A stretch of 64,000 nucleotides of DNA. Source: Pieris napi (lineage: Eukaryota; Arthropoda; Insecta; Lepidoptera; Pieridae). Position 1 is the first letter of the stretch. Each line of letters starts with the position of its first letter. Positions 20,020-31,665 of this stretch are shown here, piece after piece. The translations under genes were made by a program, and so were the position numbers. The notes under the pieces were generated by a model that worked only from the letters and a program-made list of their open reading frames with translations, did not search any database and was not told the origin of the DNA. The stretch lies in contig NC_062256.1 in NCBI RefSeq assembly GCF_905475465.1, forward strand, positions 8,627,662 to 8,691,661. Reading direction: 5' to 3'.

Positions 20020-20310
20020 TCTATAAAATAGGGCGAATTGGCCGGATTAAATGGCTCGTGCTGTGCCAAGGTCCATTCCACATCATTCGTAGAGGACAGT
20101 GAGTTTAACGGCTGATCGCCTGGTTTGATGCGGAAATACGCTGTTACCGTGTCCGCTGATGGTGCTGGTGCTGGTGGGGCCGTGGGGTTTTAGTGGTATG
20201 CATAATTCTTAATAGGCCGATAACACACCCACGAGGCTCTAGCATTGTGAGTCCATAGGCGGTATCATTTATCATCAGATGAACCTCTTGCCCTCTGCTG
20301 GATAAAAAAA
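20020..20310 (+). repeat. LINE 3' UTR relic (GGCGGTATCATTTATCATCA)
   Basis: CCAAGGTCCATTCCACATCA, then GTGAGTTTAACGGCTGATCG, then a short GGTGCTGGTGCTGGTGG repeat, then CCACGAGGCTCTAGCATTGT and GGCGGTATCATTTATCATCA lead to an A-rich end. The final part resembles the 3' tail GGTATCACTTAACATCAGGT of another LINE group in this window. No coding frame is kept. Confidence 0.6.
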
Positions 20311-20769
20311 TCTATATATGTAAATTTACATAAAAATAGATAAATTATGTAATTTACCATTTGAAGGCCTTTTTGCAAAAAAACCCTTTGCGTTCTTCAC
20401 AGCTTGAATAACAATAGAGTGAGGTGTCACCAAAGAACAACTAACACCCCACGTATGCACATGTGCAACCAATATAACATGATCTCTCAAACCCTTTTCA
20501 AAACCTAGTTATTTCAATGTTCTACGACAAAATAAGATATTTGTTAATTACATGTTAATACTGTTTATATAATGAGTGTAAATTTAGTTCTTTTGTCATT
20601 TATAAATGTACTGTGTTTGAGTTGTATGAAACGAATAATACAAGTGAATTATTTATATTTTAAATATATTTATAGAATATACTCTTATCATCAAAATGTC
20701 TATGTTATTTAGATTAAAAAATAATAATGTAATTCATTGATTAGGATACTTCTTTTCATTGTTCAAATA

Positions 20770-20875
20770 ATATGTTTTTTTTATAAACCAGGCTCATCTG
20801 ATGTTAAGTGATACCGCCGCCCATGGACACTCATTGCCAAAAAGGACGCGAGTGCGTTGTCGGCCTTTAAAATGT
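20770..20875 (-). repeat. LINE 3' tail fragment (GGCCGGCAACGC family)
   Basis: The antisense motifs GGCTCATCTGATGTTAAGTG, CCGCCGCCCATGGACACTCA and GAGTGCGTTGTCGGCCTTT are in family order, preceded by a T-run which is the reverse of the A-rich tail. Confidence 0.75.
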
Positions 20876-21109
20876 GTACTTATAGACGACCCTTATAATA
20901 CAAACATGTTAATTCAATTGATAGTTCATTAATCTTTTTTGATAAATTATTTTCATGTTGCAATAAAAGACCGTGATTGAAGTATTGATTAAATTTTTAT
21001 AAATTAAATTAGTACTAATTTACGCATTGGTCAATTAGAATTTGTGTATGCATTAATTAGTATAGTGTTGATTGAAAGTATTAAAATCTAATATTTAATT
21101 GATACATTC

Positions 21110-21350
21110 AGGCGCTGATTGAAGATAAAAGTCCCCGTTTAGACCAGGAAGCGCTGGTCACCTATGTTTCTTCTGTAGGAATAATCTGCTACTACAATCA
21201 CGCCGATAACAAGATCTGAAACGCTCTAACGAAGTATTTCCGCAATTTATACAATTTCTCGCTCTTAGCCACTAGACTTCGGGACTTCGGGTCAGTCTAA
21301 GACTGTCCGTAGATCCAGTCCCTTTAGGTCAAACGCCTTCCTCACTTCCA
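21110..21350 (+). other. Moderately GC-rich stretch, unassigned
   Basis: One frame stays open over about 35 codons with ALIEDKSPRLDQEALVTYVS and then meets stops. I do not recognise the peptide. It may be a decayed coding fragment or chance. Confidence 0.2.
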
Positions 21351-21434
21351 ATCATCAAATTCCAATCTTTGACTCAACTTGTAAGGATATAGAAATCGAT
21401 ATTTTGGTAAATATTCTGAGATAATTCAAAAAAA

Positions 21435-21660
21435 AATTGTGCGTGTACTAGTTTACACACGTAAGAAGTAAAACTTCTTCATGATCTTATTTTTCGAAAA
21501 ATGATCTACTATATGCATTTACAGAAAATGGTTAAATAAATTTAAATTAGATAAAGTTTAACAAAAGGCTTTTATTTTCATAGACATGAATTCAAATAAT
21601 GCAATTATTACATTTTACCTTATTACTACTAAGATTATTAATTATTTCATAATTTCATTT
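21435..21660 (+). mobile_element. Family P element, left part
   Basis: TGTGCGTGTACTAGTTTACA, then CACGTAAGAAGTAAAACTTC then TTTTTCGAAAAATGATCTAC and ACAAAAGGCTTTTATTTTCA are an inverted match to 42400-42592. The palindrome is at 21465-21477. The right end is missing. Confidence 0.6.
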
Positions 21661-21727
21661 ACCTACTTGCAGTAATCCGACTAATTTCAAGATTTTCTCG
21701 CGAGAACTATTTAGAGGTCGTTGTATA

Positions 21728-21890
21728 TTTTGTATGTGTACAGGAGGCAAACGGGCAGGAGGCTCATCTAATGTTAAATGATATTGTCGTCCATGGACTA
21801 TGCTAGAAGGCTCGCAAGTGCTTTGCCAGCCTTTTAAGAATTGGTACCTACTCTCTTTTCTTGAAGGAGTTTAACATTGTCTGATATTAA
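21728..21890 (-). repeat. LINE 3' tail fragment (GGCCGGCAACGC family)
   Basis: AGGAGGCAAACGGGCAGGAG, GGCTCATCTAATGTTAAATG, AAGGCTCGCAAGTGCTTTGC and CTCTTTTCTTGAAGGAG are the antisense tail and the very end of ORF2. From 21890 to 22450 nothing was recognised apart from a CpG-richer patch at about 22070-22140. Confidence 0.75.
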
Positions 21891-22454
21891 TTATAATAAT
21901 ATTTCTTTATGTATTTTACAAAATACAAATACAATTAAACACAACTTTCGTTGTTCAAAAACCAACGGATTTTATAGCCTCTGAAGGTTCAGTATGTCAT
22001 ATAAAAATGAATAATTTATAATGAATTATAATTATTATATTAGCTAACACTACCACGTATCTAGATAATGTGGCCGTGCGACATTCGTCGTGGTCGCACT
22101 AACAAAGCCGTCGCCGACATACATCCTATTTCCATTATAATGCGTTCAAAATATTTGTGCCATACATCATAGACCACCCAAACGGCAGTTGACATACGAT
22201 CTGACATCTACCTGCTAGAACAAAACGTATTCTTTGGCTCGCGTGATTTTTTCTTAATTGAAAAATATCCTTTTATTCATTTCATTTAAGTAGTTTTTTA
22301 TTAGTTTCAAATAGTATTATATTGGTGCTGTTAATTGTAAAGGATTCATTGTTGCAGCTTCTTTTCAGCCTCGTCTGATTGACGCTTAATATATTTGGAT
22401 CAGGAATGGAGACACCATTCAAGTATCTACTAACGCCCGAATGCAATAATTAAT

Positions 22455-22545
22455 TCACAATCTCAGATTGAAAACAATCTGAGATCAGACCGTGATAGTC
22501 GATGGATCTCCATTCTGCATCCCAATAACCAAACCCTAACAACAG
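22455..22545. repeat. Inverted partner of 25163-25238
   Basis: GATTGAAAACAATCTGAGAT followed by CAGACCGTGATAGTCGATGG and GCATCCCAATAACCAAACCC is the inverse of the sequence at 25163-25238. Each copy contains the mini-hairpin GATTG-aaaa-CAATC. They could be the terminal repeats of one 2.8-kb element or two solo copies. No target duplication was found. Confidence 0.5.
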
Positions 22546-23369
22546 ATTATATATACTATAGACGAAATTGCGAATTCCGAATCGGGTTTTCATATTTATC
22601 AATTCTAAGTTGTAATGATAAGTATCTAATGAAACAGTAAATTGAATAAAAATTAACCTTTAACATAGAAATATTTCATAATTTTCTCAGCAAATAATGC
22701 TTCAAAGTGTTTTAATATATTGTAAGTTTCTGCTGATAATAACGATTCACCCATTTCGTCCCCTATGTCCGTTGTAACACATGCTCCTATGGATTTTCTT
22801 TTGTTTTTATGTAAGAAAGGTTCTAGCCCGTTTTAGAAAGCTGACATTCAGAAGGCGGATCACTTAACACTCTATAATACACTATAAGGAGAATGTTTGA
22901 GGCCTAGCGCCGTAATTTTTTACAATTACCGACTATTAATTATTCAAAAATCAGAATGTTTATATTAAAGTACATATATTTCGCTTCGACACGTCATGAT
23001 TCCCTATGGCAGTCGAAATAGCTGTCGTAAGATACTCCTTGTATCGAAACTTTATCTAAATTTAGTGACTGGGGTTAATTGAAAATATAATTATATATAA
23101 GGGTGTAAATAGTCACGCAAAGCCGTATATTCTATTATAATTTTACGGCTACCTTCTTGCCTTAAATATAAGTGCTTTTAAACACGAAACAATTAGTGGG
23201 TCATGTTTATAAATCATTATTATAATTTAAAAACCTTTCTTCGCGAAAGTACCTCTTTGACATTTAAACGTAAACCAATAGATAACTATTGAGTAACAAG
23301 TACATACTTAGAAGTGCATTAATGTATCAATTGAGTGTCTTTAACAATGACCGATAGAGCATTACAGTT

Positions 23370-23450
23370 TGCAGTGTCAGTGAGCGGGCGTGGTAATGGG
23401 CGGGGCCGACACAGCCGCGCCCCCTACCGCAAACGTGGCTCACCGCATCC
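23370..23450. promoter_or_regulatory. GC-box-rich patch in AT-rich DNA
   Basis: GAGCGGGCGTGGTAATGGGC, then GGGGCCGACACAGCCGCGCC and CCCTACCGCAAACGTGG form an abrupt GC-rich island. GGGCGTGG and GGGCGGGG are KLF/Sp-type boxes. There is no convincing ORF or splice frame. A related arrangement appears at 27365-27395. It may be an enhancer or a distal promoter; this is inference. Confidence 0.3.
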
Positions 23451-23844
23451 AAACCGTATTACCATTCCAAATTTAAAATAAGAAAAAGGTTATATGAAAA
23501 TAAAATAACCTTAAATACATCTTAAAACCGAGGTTTTGTTTTGCAAAATTCTTGAGTTGACCAAAGTCGAAGTCGAATTCTTTGAACAAATATGACGTGA
23601 ATTTATGTTTAGAATTTCTCCTCTATGTTATAGTAGTATTAGTATATTCGAAATAGATGGGCAAATGTGTCCATGCCCCCGAAAGTTGCAGGGGTATGTG
23701 GGACTCGATGGGAACAATATCTACCTATATACTTAGGTACTATAATATCATATCAGTAGTGCCTTATCAGTATTTACATAAATTTTAATTGCTTTGTTTT
23801 GTTGCATTAGTTTTGTCTAAAAAACTATGTCTTATGTTTTTTTG

Positions 23845-23992
23845 CACTTCTTGCTTATCTTATCTATTTTCTTCTCACAGTGGTTGCCTGGAAGAGATCG
23901 CTCGAAAGCGATAAGGCCACCTGTTGTCCTCCTTTTCATGTAATTATTTCAATTGTATTATATTCTGCAACGAAGTGTTAATAAATTAATGA
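23845..23992 (+). repeat. LINE 3'-end relic (AGCGATAAGGCC hairpin family)
   Basis: This is the best plus-strand copy: GTGGTTGCCTGGAAGAGATC, then GCTCGAAAGCGATAAGGCCA, then the tail ATATTCTGCAACGAAGTGTT and AATAAATTAATGAATAAA. No function is coded. Nothing was recognised from 22546 to 23369 or from 23993 to 24780. Confidence 0.65.
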
Positions 23993-24779
23993 ATAAAACC
24001 ATCTCGAGTCGTTTCTACAGAGGCTCCGATTCCGCATTCTACCAGGCAAAAAAATCCTACAGATCCCTTGTTTGTTTTTCGATTAAATGTAATTTTTGTA
24101 AATTAAATGTGTTGTGGTTTGTAAAGGCAAAGATTTATTAATTTAATATGAAAAGGGTATGTATGTAACATCTATTTGTCCAAGCAATTCCAACTCTCAC
24201 TTTATAACAATGTCGTTAATTGCGTGGTTATCAACTTTTTAATACTGAGACATCATGGAACATACGATCGAGTTATTAAGACTAATAAGTAATTAATTAA
24301 AGTCTAACCTTATTTACTAATAAATATATTTAACATAAGAAAGTGTCCAATAACACTACTTACTGTCTCTATTAAAGGGATAAACACTCTGTTCTTGTGA
24401 TTGTAATAGTTAATGTTAGTGTAATAGTTTTCACTGCCGTTAAAAAATAATCATATATAGTAATAGATTTTCTTTATTGTATCCTGCCAGGATATAGGCA
24501 CAATAAATATATAGTACCAAGGTACCATCATTTGATTTTTCTTTGTAGGTGCGATTTTCATTGCCTTAAAACCCGCTATACGGGTAAGATTCAGAGATTT
24601 TGGTAATCTAGCACCCGTATCAAAGTCGTATTAGACACATAGTACATAATATATTATATTTTTCCACAACTCAAGGTTTTGCCGCGCACCACCACTATGT
24701 GGATACACCTGTTCACCGCTGTCTTTCCGAAGTAATTCGACTGACGCCCAAACTCAATAACCTATCTCAATCCATAATC

Positions 24780-25250
24780 CACCACATGAGATAGTAACCT
24801 TAATCCAAATGTTAACAAGGGTGCCAATAACCAATCGACGGATTTTAATAGCCATCTGTCGATTCAAGATATCCATGGGAGGTGGTATCGGTGTCTTTGG
24901 ATAGACCTTTGTATGAAAATGACAGTTGACGAAAGCTCGATTTCAACAGTTAATTATTTTAACAGATTTTAACTTACACCAGTTTTTTTAATAATAAAAA
25001 AACTGTTTGTTATGTTTTAAACATGCACATATATATTTTAATGTTATTTGTACGGTTTTATTTACTTTATTTGGTTTACATTAATTATCAAATATGAGTG
25101 AAAACTCGGTAAAATGGAACGACAAAGAGCATTTTATCCGTCGCCAAAAATGGATTGCCTTCGTAGGGTTTGGTTATTGGGATGCAGATAGGAGATCGAT
25201 CGACTGTAACGGTCTGATTGAAAACAATCTGAGCTTTTGGATTGATTGAT
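24780..25250 (+). mobile_element. Possible DNA-element remnant with a short ORF
   Basis: CCAATCGACGGATTTTAATA, then GCCATCTGTCGATTCAAGAT contains an inverted TCGAC/GTCGA pair of a type common in small insect DNA elements. An ORF at 25094-25249 begins MSENSVKWNDKEHFIRRQKW and is 51 codons long. The part from about 25163 is the inverse of 22455-22545. I do not recognise a domain. It may be the 5' end of a transposon gene; confidence is low. Confidence 0.3.
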
Positions 25251-25262
25251 TGTTTGGGCGTT

Positions 25263-25370
25263 AGAGTCCTTCAAGAAAAGAGCGTACCAATTCTTAAAAG
25301 GCCGGTAACGCACTCTGGCATTGAGAGCTTTCTGCCCGTTTACCCCCTGTTACATAGAAAAATACGGAAG
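25263..25370 (+). repeat. LINE ORF2 end and 3' tail fragment (GGCCGGCAACGC family)
   Basis: GTCCTTCAAGAAAAGAGCGT encodes the last residues SFKKRAYQFL, then AAGGCCGGTAACGCACTC and CTGCCCGTTTACCCCCTGTT lead to the A-rich end. Part of the tail is deleted. Confidence 0.75.
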
Positions 25371-25680
25371 TTAAAATAGTTCACGCTAAGAATGATTCTC
25401 GTAAGTCAAGAAACCCTCGCTGTCTTCGTTAGCATTAAATAATTAATGAAACAGGCCCAGAAAAATGTCTGCCCCAATGAATAAGAGCTTAATTTCAACT
25501 TAAGAATCAACCCGACAGACTTTTCTTCTCGGAACTTGAACCATTTCACACTTAATTGAATAATCCACGAAGCGAAACCGATAATGCTTGATGTTTATAA
25601 TATTTGTCATATTTTAGTTCAAGTATTTTATAGCGATTACGCAATAGTGAAAACACAAATATAAGTAACATAATATAAAA

Positions 25681-26340
25681 TTCAAAAATCATTTAATCAT
25701 ATAGGTACATAGGTAGGCATTGTACACTTATGACTTGTCAGTAAAGAAATACATATTAATGCTTCTAATTTTACATTTAGTGCCAGTTCTCAAATTAAGG
25801 GCGTAGAACGGAAGAGAAGAACTGGCAATAAACTCTCCGCAACTCTTTTTAATCGCCATGTTTTTTTTACACAACGTTTGTAAGGAGCTGCACGTTTCTG
25901 TTGTGTTGATTAGATTGACACATTCAAAATTCAAAAATCATTTAATCATAGGTAACACATTGTACACTTATGACTTGTCAGTAAAGAAACACATATTAAT
26001 GCTTCTAATTTTACATTTAGTGCCAGTTCTCAAATTAAGGGCGTAGAACGGAAGAGAAGAACTGGCAATAAACTCTCCGCCACCCTTTTTAATCGCCATG
26101 TTTTTTTTACACAACGTTTGTAAGGAGCTGCACGTTTGTGTTTTGTTGATTAGATTGACAAATTCAAAATTCAAAAATCATTTAATCATATAGGTAACAC
26201 ATTGTACACTTATGACTTGTCATTAAAGAAATACATATTAATGCTTCTAATTTTACATTTAGTGCCAGTTCTCAAATCAAGGGCGTAGAACGAAGAGAAG
26301 AACTGGCAATAAACTCTCCGCCACTCTTTATAATCACCAT
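25681..26340 (-). repeat. Three tandem copies of a 240-249 bp interspersed repeat
   Basis: Each unit starts TTCAAAAATCATTTAATCAT on the plus strand, at 25681, 25930 and 26170. It passes through ACTTATGACTTGTCA, TTTAGTGCCAGTTCTCAAAT and AGAAGAACTGGCAATAAACT, and the first two units end with AACGTTTGTAAGGAGCTGCA. The sense strand is minus, by comparison with the single plus copy at 39799-40000. A short frame KSGGEFIASSSLPFYALNLR is shared by the copies and explains the similar short ORFs. The tandem arrangement is probably local duplication of one insertion. Confidence 0.85.
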
Positions 26341-26600
26341 TTTTTTTTAAATTACAATAACATGAATTCATCACAAATAATCAAACGAGTATAAAGATAA
26401 TTTAAATTAATACAATTCACATACATTTACATTTAATGCTTTTTAAATTAAATAGAACTTAATGTGATAGAACAAATAGTTTCATTGTTAATGTATTTTA
26501 CGCGAGAGATATCATCTGAAATTAACTTAATTATTCGTAATAAACAGTCTATAAAAATTAACCAATTTAAGTATTTTTTTATAGAAGAGGAAGCAAAAAT

Positions 26601-26660
26601 ATCATGAAACAGATACATAAATCTGTGGCCCAGACCTGGGAAGGCTGTAGTGTCTCTGGT
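26601..26660 (+). mobile_element. SINE family 1, 3' fragment
   Basis: ATCATGAAACAGATACATAA, then ATCTGTGGCCCAGACCTGGG and GGCTGTAGTGTCTCTGG match the SINE tail. The 88-codon minus ORF at 26448 crosses it and is not a gene. Nothing else was recognised to 27180. Confidence 0.7.
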
Positions 26661-27189
26661 TTTTTTGACTTGCGAATAATTACTAAGAGTTATGAGAGAG
26701 TGCGTTCCGGACAATTATCACCGATGCCGAAAACATAACAGTAGAGTATCAACCAGTTCCAATTTCCGGTTGCTTTCGGAGCTTAGCTTAGTTCTCGACT
26801 TTTCGCCGGACCTACCTATAAAGTGATAGGATTAGTATACTGTGAACGTACTTAAAGAAGCTTGTATAGCAAATCGTTTTTCGTTTTTGGCAATTGTTTT
26901 TTTCACTTGAAATTTGGCATTAATAAACACTGTTTCTTAAGGTTTTTAGTAGCTTCAGTGAAAATATATGTTATAGAAGTATAAAACATCTTAATACAGC
27001 ATACAGCGCCAATAAAAATATACTAAAACTTCAAAATATGATTAATTAAATAAAATTTATTTACGTAAGTATAGACAGTAATATGACAAAACATAACTGA
27101 ATGTACGATTGTTAGAGGAATGTTTTGAACGTTATAAACGTTTAAAAGATATAAAAGACAAAATTACTATTGTAATTTGAATATCTTCA

Positions 27190-27400
27190 ACGTTAGCCCG
27201 CCCTCGAAACATATGGCGTCTGGAAGGAAGGGGCGCGCTGCACTTGCCTAGTTAGTATTAACTCCACTAATTGCTTCCCATTTACATATATTAGGTGAAA
27301 AAAGCAGCAACTGACGCGACCTACTATGTAAATACGAGCTTACATACCCGCACGAAGGGTAGCATTAGGGCGGAACCGCGCCCCGACCACGCAAATTCGA
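27190..27400. promoter_or_regulatory. GC-rich patches, possible regulatory DNA
   Basis: GTTAGCCCGCCCTCG, AAGGAAGGGGCGCGCTGCAC and AGGGCGGAACCGCGCCCCGA stand out from the AT-rich flanks and are not in a repeat found elsewhere in the window. The last motif resembles the GC-box pair at 23395-23420. The 61-codon ORF at 27295 is not recognised. Confidence 0.25.
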
Positions 27401-27554
27401 ATTTCGAAATCAATTGTAGATCTAATTACGGCTGTAATACGAATTTTCTAATATGTGTAACTAATCGACTGAATTTCTGAACTTTAAGGTATTCAAATCG
27501 CTATGTGCTAAAGGACTTTTAAGAAGTATTTATACTCGCCCGAAGGTAGACAAA

Positions 27555-27790
27555 GTATTTTTTTTTATATAATAGGGGGGCAAACGAGCTTGCGGGACGA
27601 CCAAAAAAGGCTTCGCAGCCCATAGACACCCATTTTTAGTGGGTGCGTTGCAGGCCTTTGAGGGAGGACACTCGATTTTTAAAAATTTGGAGGTTGTATC
27701 TCTGAGGGAAGACCCACCGGGAGTCGATTCAACAGTTCGCTAGTTCGCAAAGGAAAATGCCTTGTGAAACGGACGGTATGCTCCTAGACA
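27555..27790 (-). repeat. LINE 3' tail variant, antisense
   Basis: GGGGGGCAAACGAGCTTGCG, CCATAGACACCCATTTTTAG, GGGTGCGTTGCAGGCCTTTG, GGAGGTTGTATCTCTGAGGG and ACAGTTCGCTAGTTCGCAAA match in reverse the plus copy at 55345-55500. This is a second LINE subfamily with a longer tail. Confidence 0.7.
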
Positions 27791-27949
27791 CAAAAGTTAA
27801 TTGTGTATAAAAATAATTATTCAAGAAAACAGATGGACAAATGACAAAAACAAATTGACGTACTTCTCAATGTGTTGGTATTAAGATTTTAATTTGACTC
27901 TTCGTTTTAGACTTTCTGATCTTTATCGATTGGAAATGTCCATAGCCAA

Positions 27950-28480
27950 AACTTGGGGTTTGTCAAAGAGCTATATAGCTATATAAGAGACAAGGATAGA
28001 GAAAGTTACAAAGAGTATTCGATGGGACAAGTAGAGATGGACGGGACACTGCTAGGAGCTGGGAAGTGGAGCAGAATTATGGTTGGTACCCAAAAACTGA
28101 ATAAAGGAAATAAGGCAGATAGTACAAGAGATAGGAAGATAGTATAACTATACTATATGCATGGTGTGGTCATAAGTGGGGCGAAAAGGGGCAAATTAAA
28201 AGGGTCTGTGTAGCTTTTTTTTTAATATTTTTTACGTGTAAGGAACAGGGATTATTTTTGGTGGAGTGGAGCAAGAAAGTACTTAACTAGTGCCAAATAA
28301 TAAACTAAAAAGAGGTAGTAGAAGGTGAATATACCAAATTAAGGAAATAACAAGTAAATGGCAGAGAGTGGCACAATGCAGAGGGATGGCGGCATTTGGA
28401 GGCCTATGACACACAGAATGTGAGAGAAATATGAATGTGTTTAAGGGTAAAAAAATATCAGAAATAAAAGGATATTATGT
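27950..28480 (+). pseudogene. RTE-type LINE C-terminal relic, weak
   Basis: The clearest part is 28340-28440. There KWQRVAQC in one frame and EGWRHLEAYDTQN in the next give the W.R.AQ.R..WR..EAY pattern of LINE ORF2 C-termini, with a frameshift between. Upstream, the 64-codon ORF from 27953 is open but unrecognised. Nothing was recognised from 28480 to 29180. Confidence 0.45.
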
Positions 28481-29180
28481 TTTTTTTTATAAACTGATTA
28501 ACTTTTCATTTAAACGCGTTTTCTTCTAAGTAACAATGTACTAGGAATGTATGACAGTTATTTTCTGTATATAATAAAATACCGATGGTAATTTCCCTAT
28601 TATTATTTTTTTTTACACCGGCCATTGTTGGTTTTCGGTTCTCACCGCCGTTTAATTACCTAACTACACGTAATTAGCGGTTTGTAACAAATTGAAAGGA
28701 TAATAGCCGATACTGAATAATAGTTACATGTTACGTTTTAAACGACGACGAAATTAATTTTAAATTGAATCGATTTGGCTTCAATTTTACAATGACAGTA
28801 TTTCTATCTAATTGACTAGGAAATTACTTGTGTATTACATATTCGAGATTTTAAATTTCACAAATAATGGAGCGTCACGTCAAATGATGAAGGTTTTTGT
28901 TAGAATTGAATTATTTTTAGGGTTCCAAGCGCGTGTTAGCGAAATGTCCACAAAAATTCTCTAAACTAAAAACAGTTCCTTCTTAGGGACTTCTGAATAT
29001 AATTTTATATGATCCATTAAAACTTTATCATTAAATCTATTGTCGCGAAGTTAAAATGAATTCCGGTACTTTCACAAAACAAATTCAAATGTGTCGTGTT
29101 TCAACAAAGGCAAAAAAATAATTTTGGATTTGATCTTAGAAGAATATTCTTACATATATGAGATATATAGACAAAAAAAT

Positions 29181-29333
29181 CAGTGGCGCTACAACCTTTT
29201 TAGGTCTGGGTTTCAGATACCTGCATCTGTTTCATGATCATTTGTCAGGCAAGTAGGTGATTAGCCTCCTGTGCCTGACACACGCCGACGGTTTGAGTCA
29301 AGGATTAGAGTCGCACGCTGAAGCCAACACTGC
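29181..29333 (-). mobile_element. SINE family 1, internally deleted copy
   Basis: CAGTGGCGCTACAACCTTTT, GATCATTTGTCAGGCAAGTA, TGCCTGACACACGCCGACG and GAGTCGCACGCTGAAGCC are the antisense of the tail and head. The middle with the B-box is missing. Confidence 0.75.
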
Positions 29334-29559
29334 ATTATAAGATGAAGTCTTCTTCGCGTCTGTATGAAATTATAAAAGGTGTATATAATTCTAGTTTAAT
29401 GTATTTTAACTAGAATACCAAGATTATTGCAGAGGTCGTAAGAATCTTGAACTGACAAAAGTTCTATGATTAGTGCCTATGTTTTAGTTAGTTTTTTTAT
29501 TATATAATTCTTTCTATTACAATTTTTTTATAAAATACAAACAAGTCAGTGTCTTGTGA

Positions 29560-29990
29560 AGCGGACTGTGGAAGACTTCCAGTCATCAAGACTGGATAGA
29601 TAAATACTCGAGAGCGAAGCTGCATTTGTTCCTCGTTATCCGCTCGTCTTCTGTGGCGATCATCGGCCGGTTTCTTGCAGAGCCCGCGCTGGCGGTGTGA
29701 TTCTTCGCCTGCTGATGCAGGACGGCATTGGGGCATATAGCCCTTTGTGTGGTGGAAACAAGGATCGTGGGGCTCGATTTTTCAATCGTTCCAATCTCAA
29801 TCCAGGTCTCTGTATCTATTCAACGTTAATTTTCAGAATTTTCACATAACGGTAATGTTAATTCTATACAATCATGTTCGCGTATTGTACTCGCAACATG
29901 TTCAGACAATAGCTCAGCTTATCTCCCATCAAACAAAGGCACTTAATCGTCATTTCATATACGGTTTCTCTTGCGTCTGAACCGAAGCCA
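29560..29990. other. GC-richer stretch of unknown nature
   Basis: From about 29600 to 29800 base composition rises, with CGCTCGTCTTCTGTGGCGAT and CGCGCTGGCGGTGTGATTCT. Two ORFs of 77-78 codons lie on opposite strands (29500-29736 minus and 29747-29980 plus). Neither peptide is recognised and no splice sites stand out. It may be an exon, a captured fragment or an old element. Confidence 0.2.
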
Positions 29991-30382
29991 GATTTGGATC
30001 TAGAGAACTGTATATTGCATTGTTATAGCTTCTGCAAATACTTGGTTGAATCAATTAAATTAGTTAACGGAAATTAGATGCCCGGCTTCTAACTTCTAAT
30101 GCGCTAAAAAGTATGTAATAACATTTTTTTTTATTTAGGTATAATAATTGGCATAGGAGAATGAAATGTGTTAATTAGTTTATTTTACGATGATATATTT
30201 ATGAGGTTAGGTTAGGTTATTTTAAAAAATACCTACTTCTTTTACGGCAAAATTTTCTTCGTTTATTGTATTATACGTTTTGTATTAAGTGAGTTTATGT
30301 TAAATTTTAAATGTTTCCTTAAATTACATTTATTTTTACATCTTGAAATACATACTTTTGGTATTTATGATCTCGATAAAAA

Positions 30383-30689
30383 CCTACTAATATTATAAAT
30401 GCGAAAGTTTGTAAGTTAGGATGTTTGATACTCTTTCGCGTAATAAACTATAATATTATAGCTATATATTTACATATATGTAAAGATATTGAGTGAATTG
30501 CCCAAAATATCAAGTAGGAAAAAATCTACCATCTGCGAGTTATTCTAGTCCGTTAGTTACACATATGTAATGTATGATGGAAATGTTTATCTTTAATAGT
30601 CAATATCTTTTTAGTAGCTTGTTTTCTACGCCACGCTAATATAAGCTACTCGAAATACTAATCCTGCGCAGACGAAGTTGTACCAGCTA
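30383..30689 (+). mobile_element. Helitron-like element (TACTAATATTATAAATGCG family)
   Basis: CTACTAATATTATAAATGCG followed by AAAGTTTGTAAGTTAGGATG is the 5' end of a Helitron family that is widespread in Lepidoptera. The right end GCGCAGACGAAGTTGTACCA-GCTA is a decayed form of the usual hairpin and CTAG. The interior is degenerate and non-coding. Confidence 0.5.
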
Positions 30690-31517
30690 CCACCAGCAGC
30701 CAGCATGGCCTCTTTCATTCTGGACTCGGAATTTCTTACCAGCAGAATCATTGTGTTAGCTTGGAAGGGGCTGTACTGATAACCTACTTGCATAAGGAAA
30801 AGCCCATATACAACACCTTTAGCAGGCTACACGAATCAAAAGCCTTCAAATCTTTCACGATAGTATATACTTTTCTTCTTCGTAGTGCTATAAAAATAGT
30901 AATTGCAATTTCACCATTAACACAACAATCACAGCAGTTAATTTCCTGTAACACAACGAATATTTATTTTTTAATTAACCGCCTTTCATAGGCCAATCTT
31001 AATCAAGATACTTCGGGTTCGTGTGAATGGCCTATAGTTGCCTCACGCAGTCGGCGATTATATGCAAATGGGATGTCATAACAAGTGAATAATTACATGG
31101 AGCCACGAATCACCCTTTTGACGTACTATCAGCATAGGACCCCAATAATATTATTAGTACAAAAGTTGGGTACAACGTATTATTATTAATTTATTAGTTA
31201 TTCAGGTTAGACTCAATACACTTATTAGTATTAAATTAGACTAGAGCGTAGTGTTCAATAGCGTCTCAGTGAAAAGAAAATTTATAAAAATATAAAACAC
31301 AAGTAGGTTATATGAGATACATTTTTAATGAGGCTTTAAAATCCTTTGAGTTATTAAAGTTACACACGAATTTACTATTCGAATCATCGCATAGTTAGGC
31401 ACATCATTTATTACAAACAAAAACACACACACATAAACACACAAAATAACAATAATCAAAGAAAATAAATGAAATATAAAATATAATGATATTAAAAAAA
31501 AACCCCTGTTCCCATTC

Positions 31518-31665
31518 GGTTCGATTCAAGTGTGTAATGCGTGTTTGCTGTGGCTGTAATTGGCCCCGGCTCAGCATCATGCTGAGGAGCAGAATGTTCC
31601 ACAGCGCTGGTCATTCTGCCAGAGACCACAGCAGCTAGTTAGTAGCCTCAGTCGCAATAAAAGAA
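31518..31665 (-). repeat. Repeat D, minus copy
   Basis: CTCAGCATCATGCTGAGGAG, then CACAGCGCTGGTCATTCTGC, then CAGAGACCACAGCAGCTAGT is the inverse of 2239-2448, with the inner hairpin retained. Nothing was recognised from 30690 to 31500. Confidence 0.65.

Noticed and set aside
30204..30218. GGTTAGGTTAGGTTA, three units of the insect telomere repeat TTAGG
   Set aside because: Three units are too few to claim an interstitial telomere tract; this length arises by chance in AT-rich DNA.
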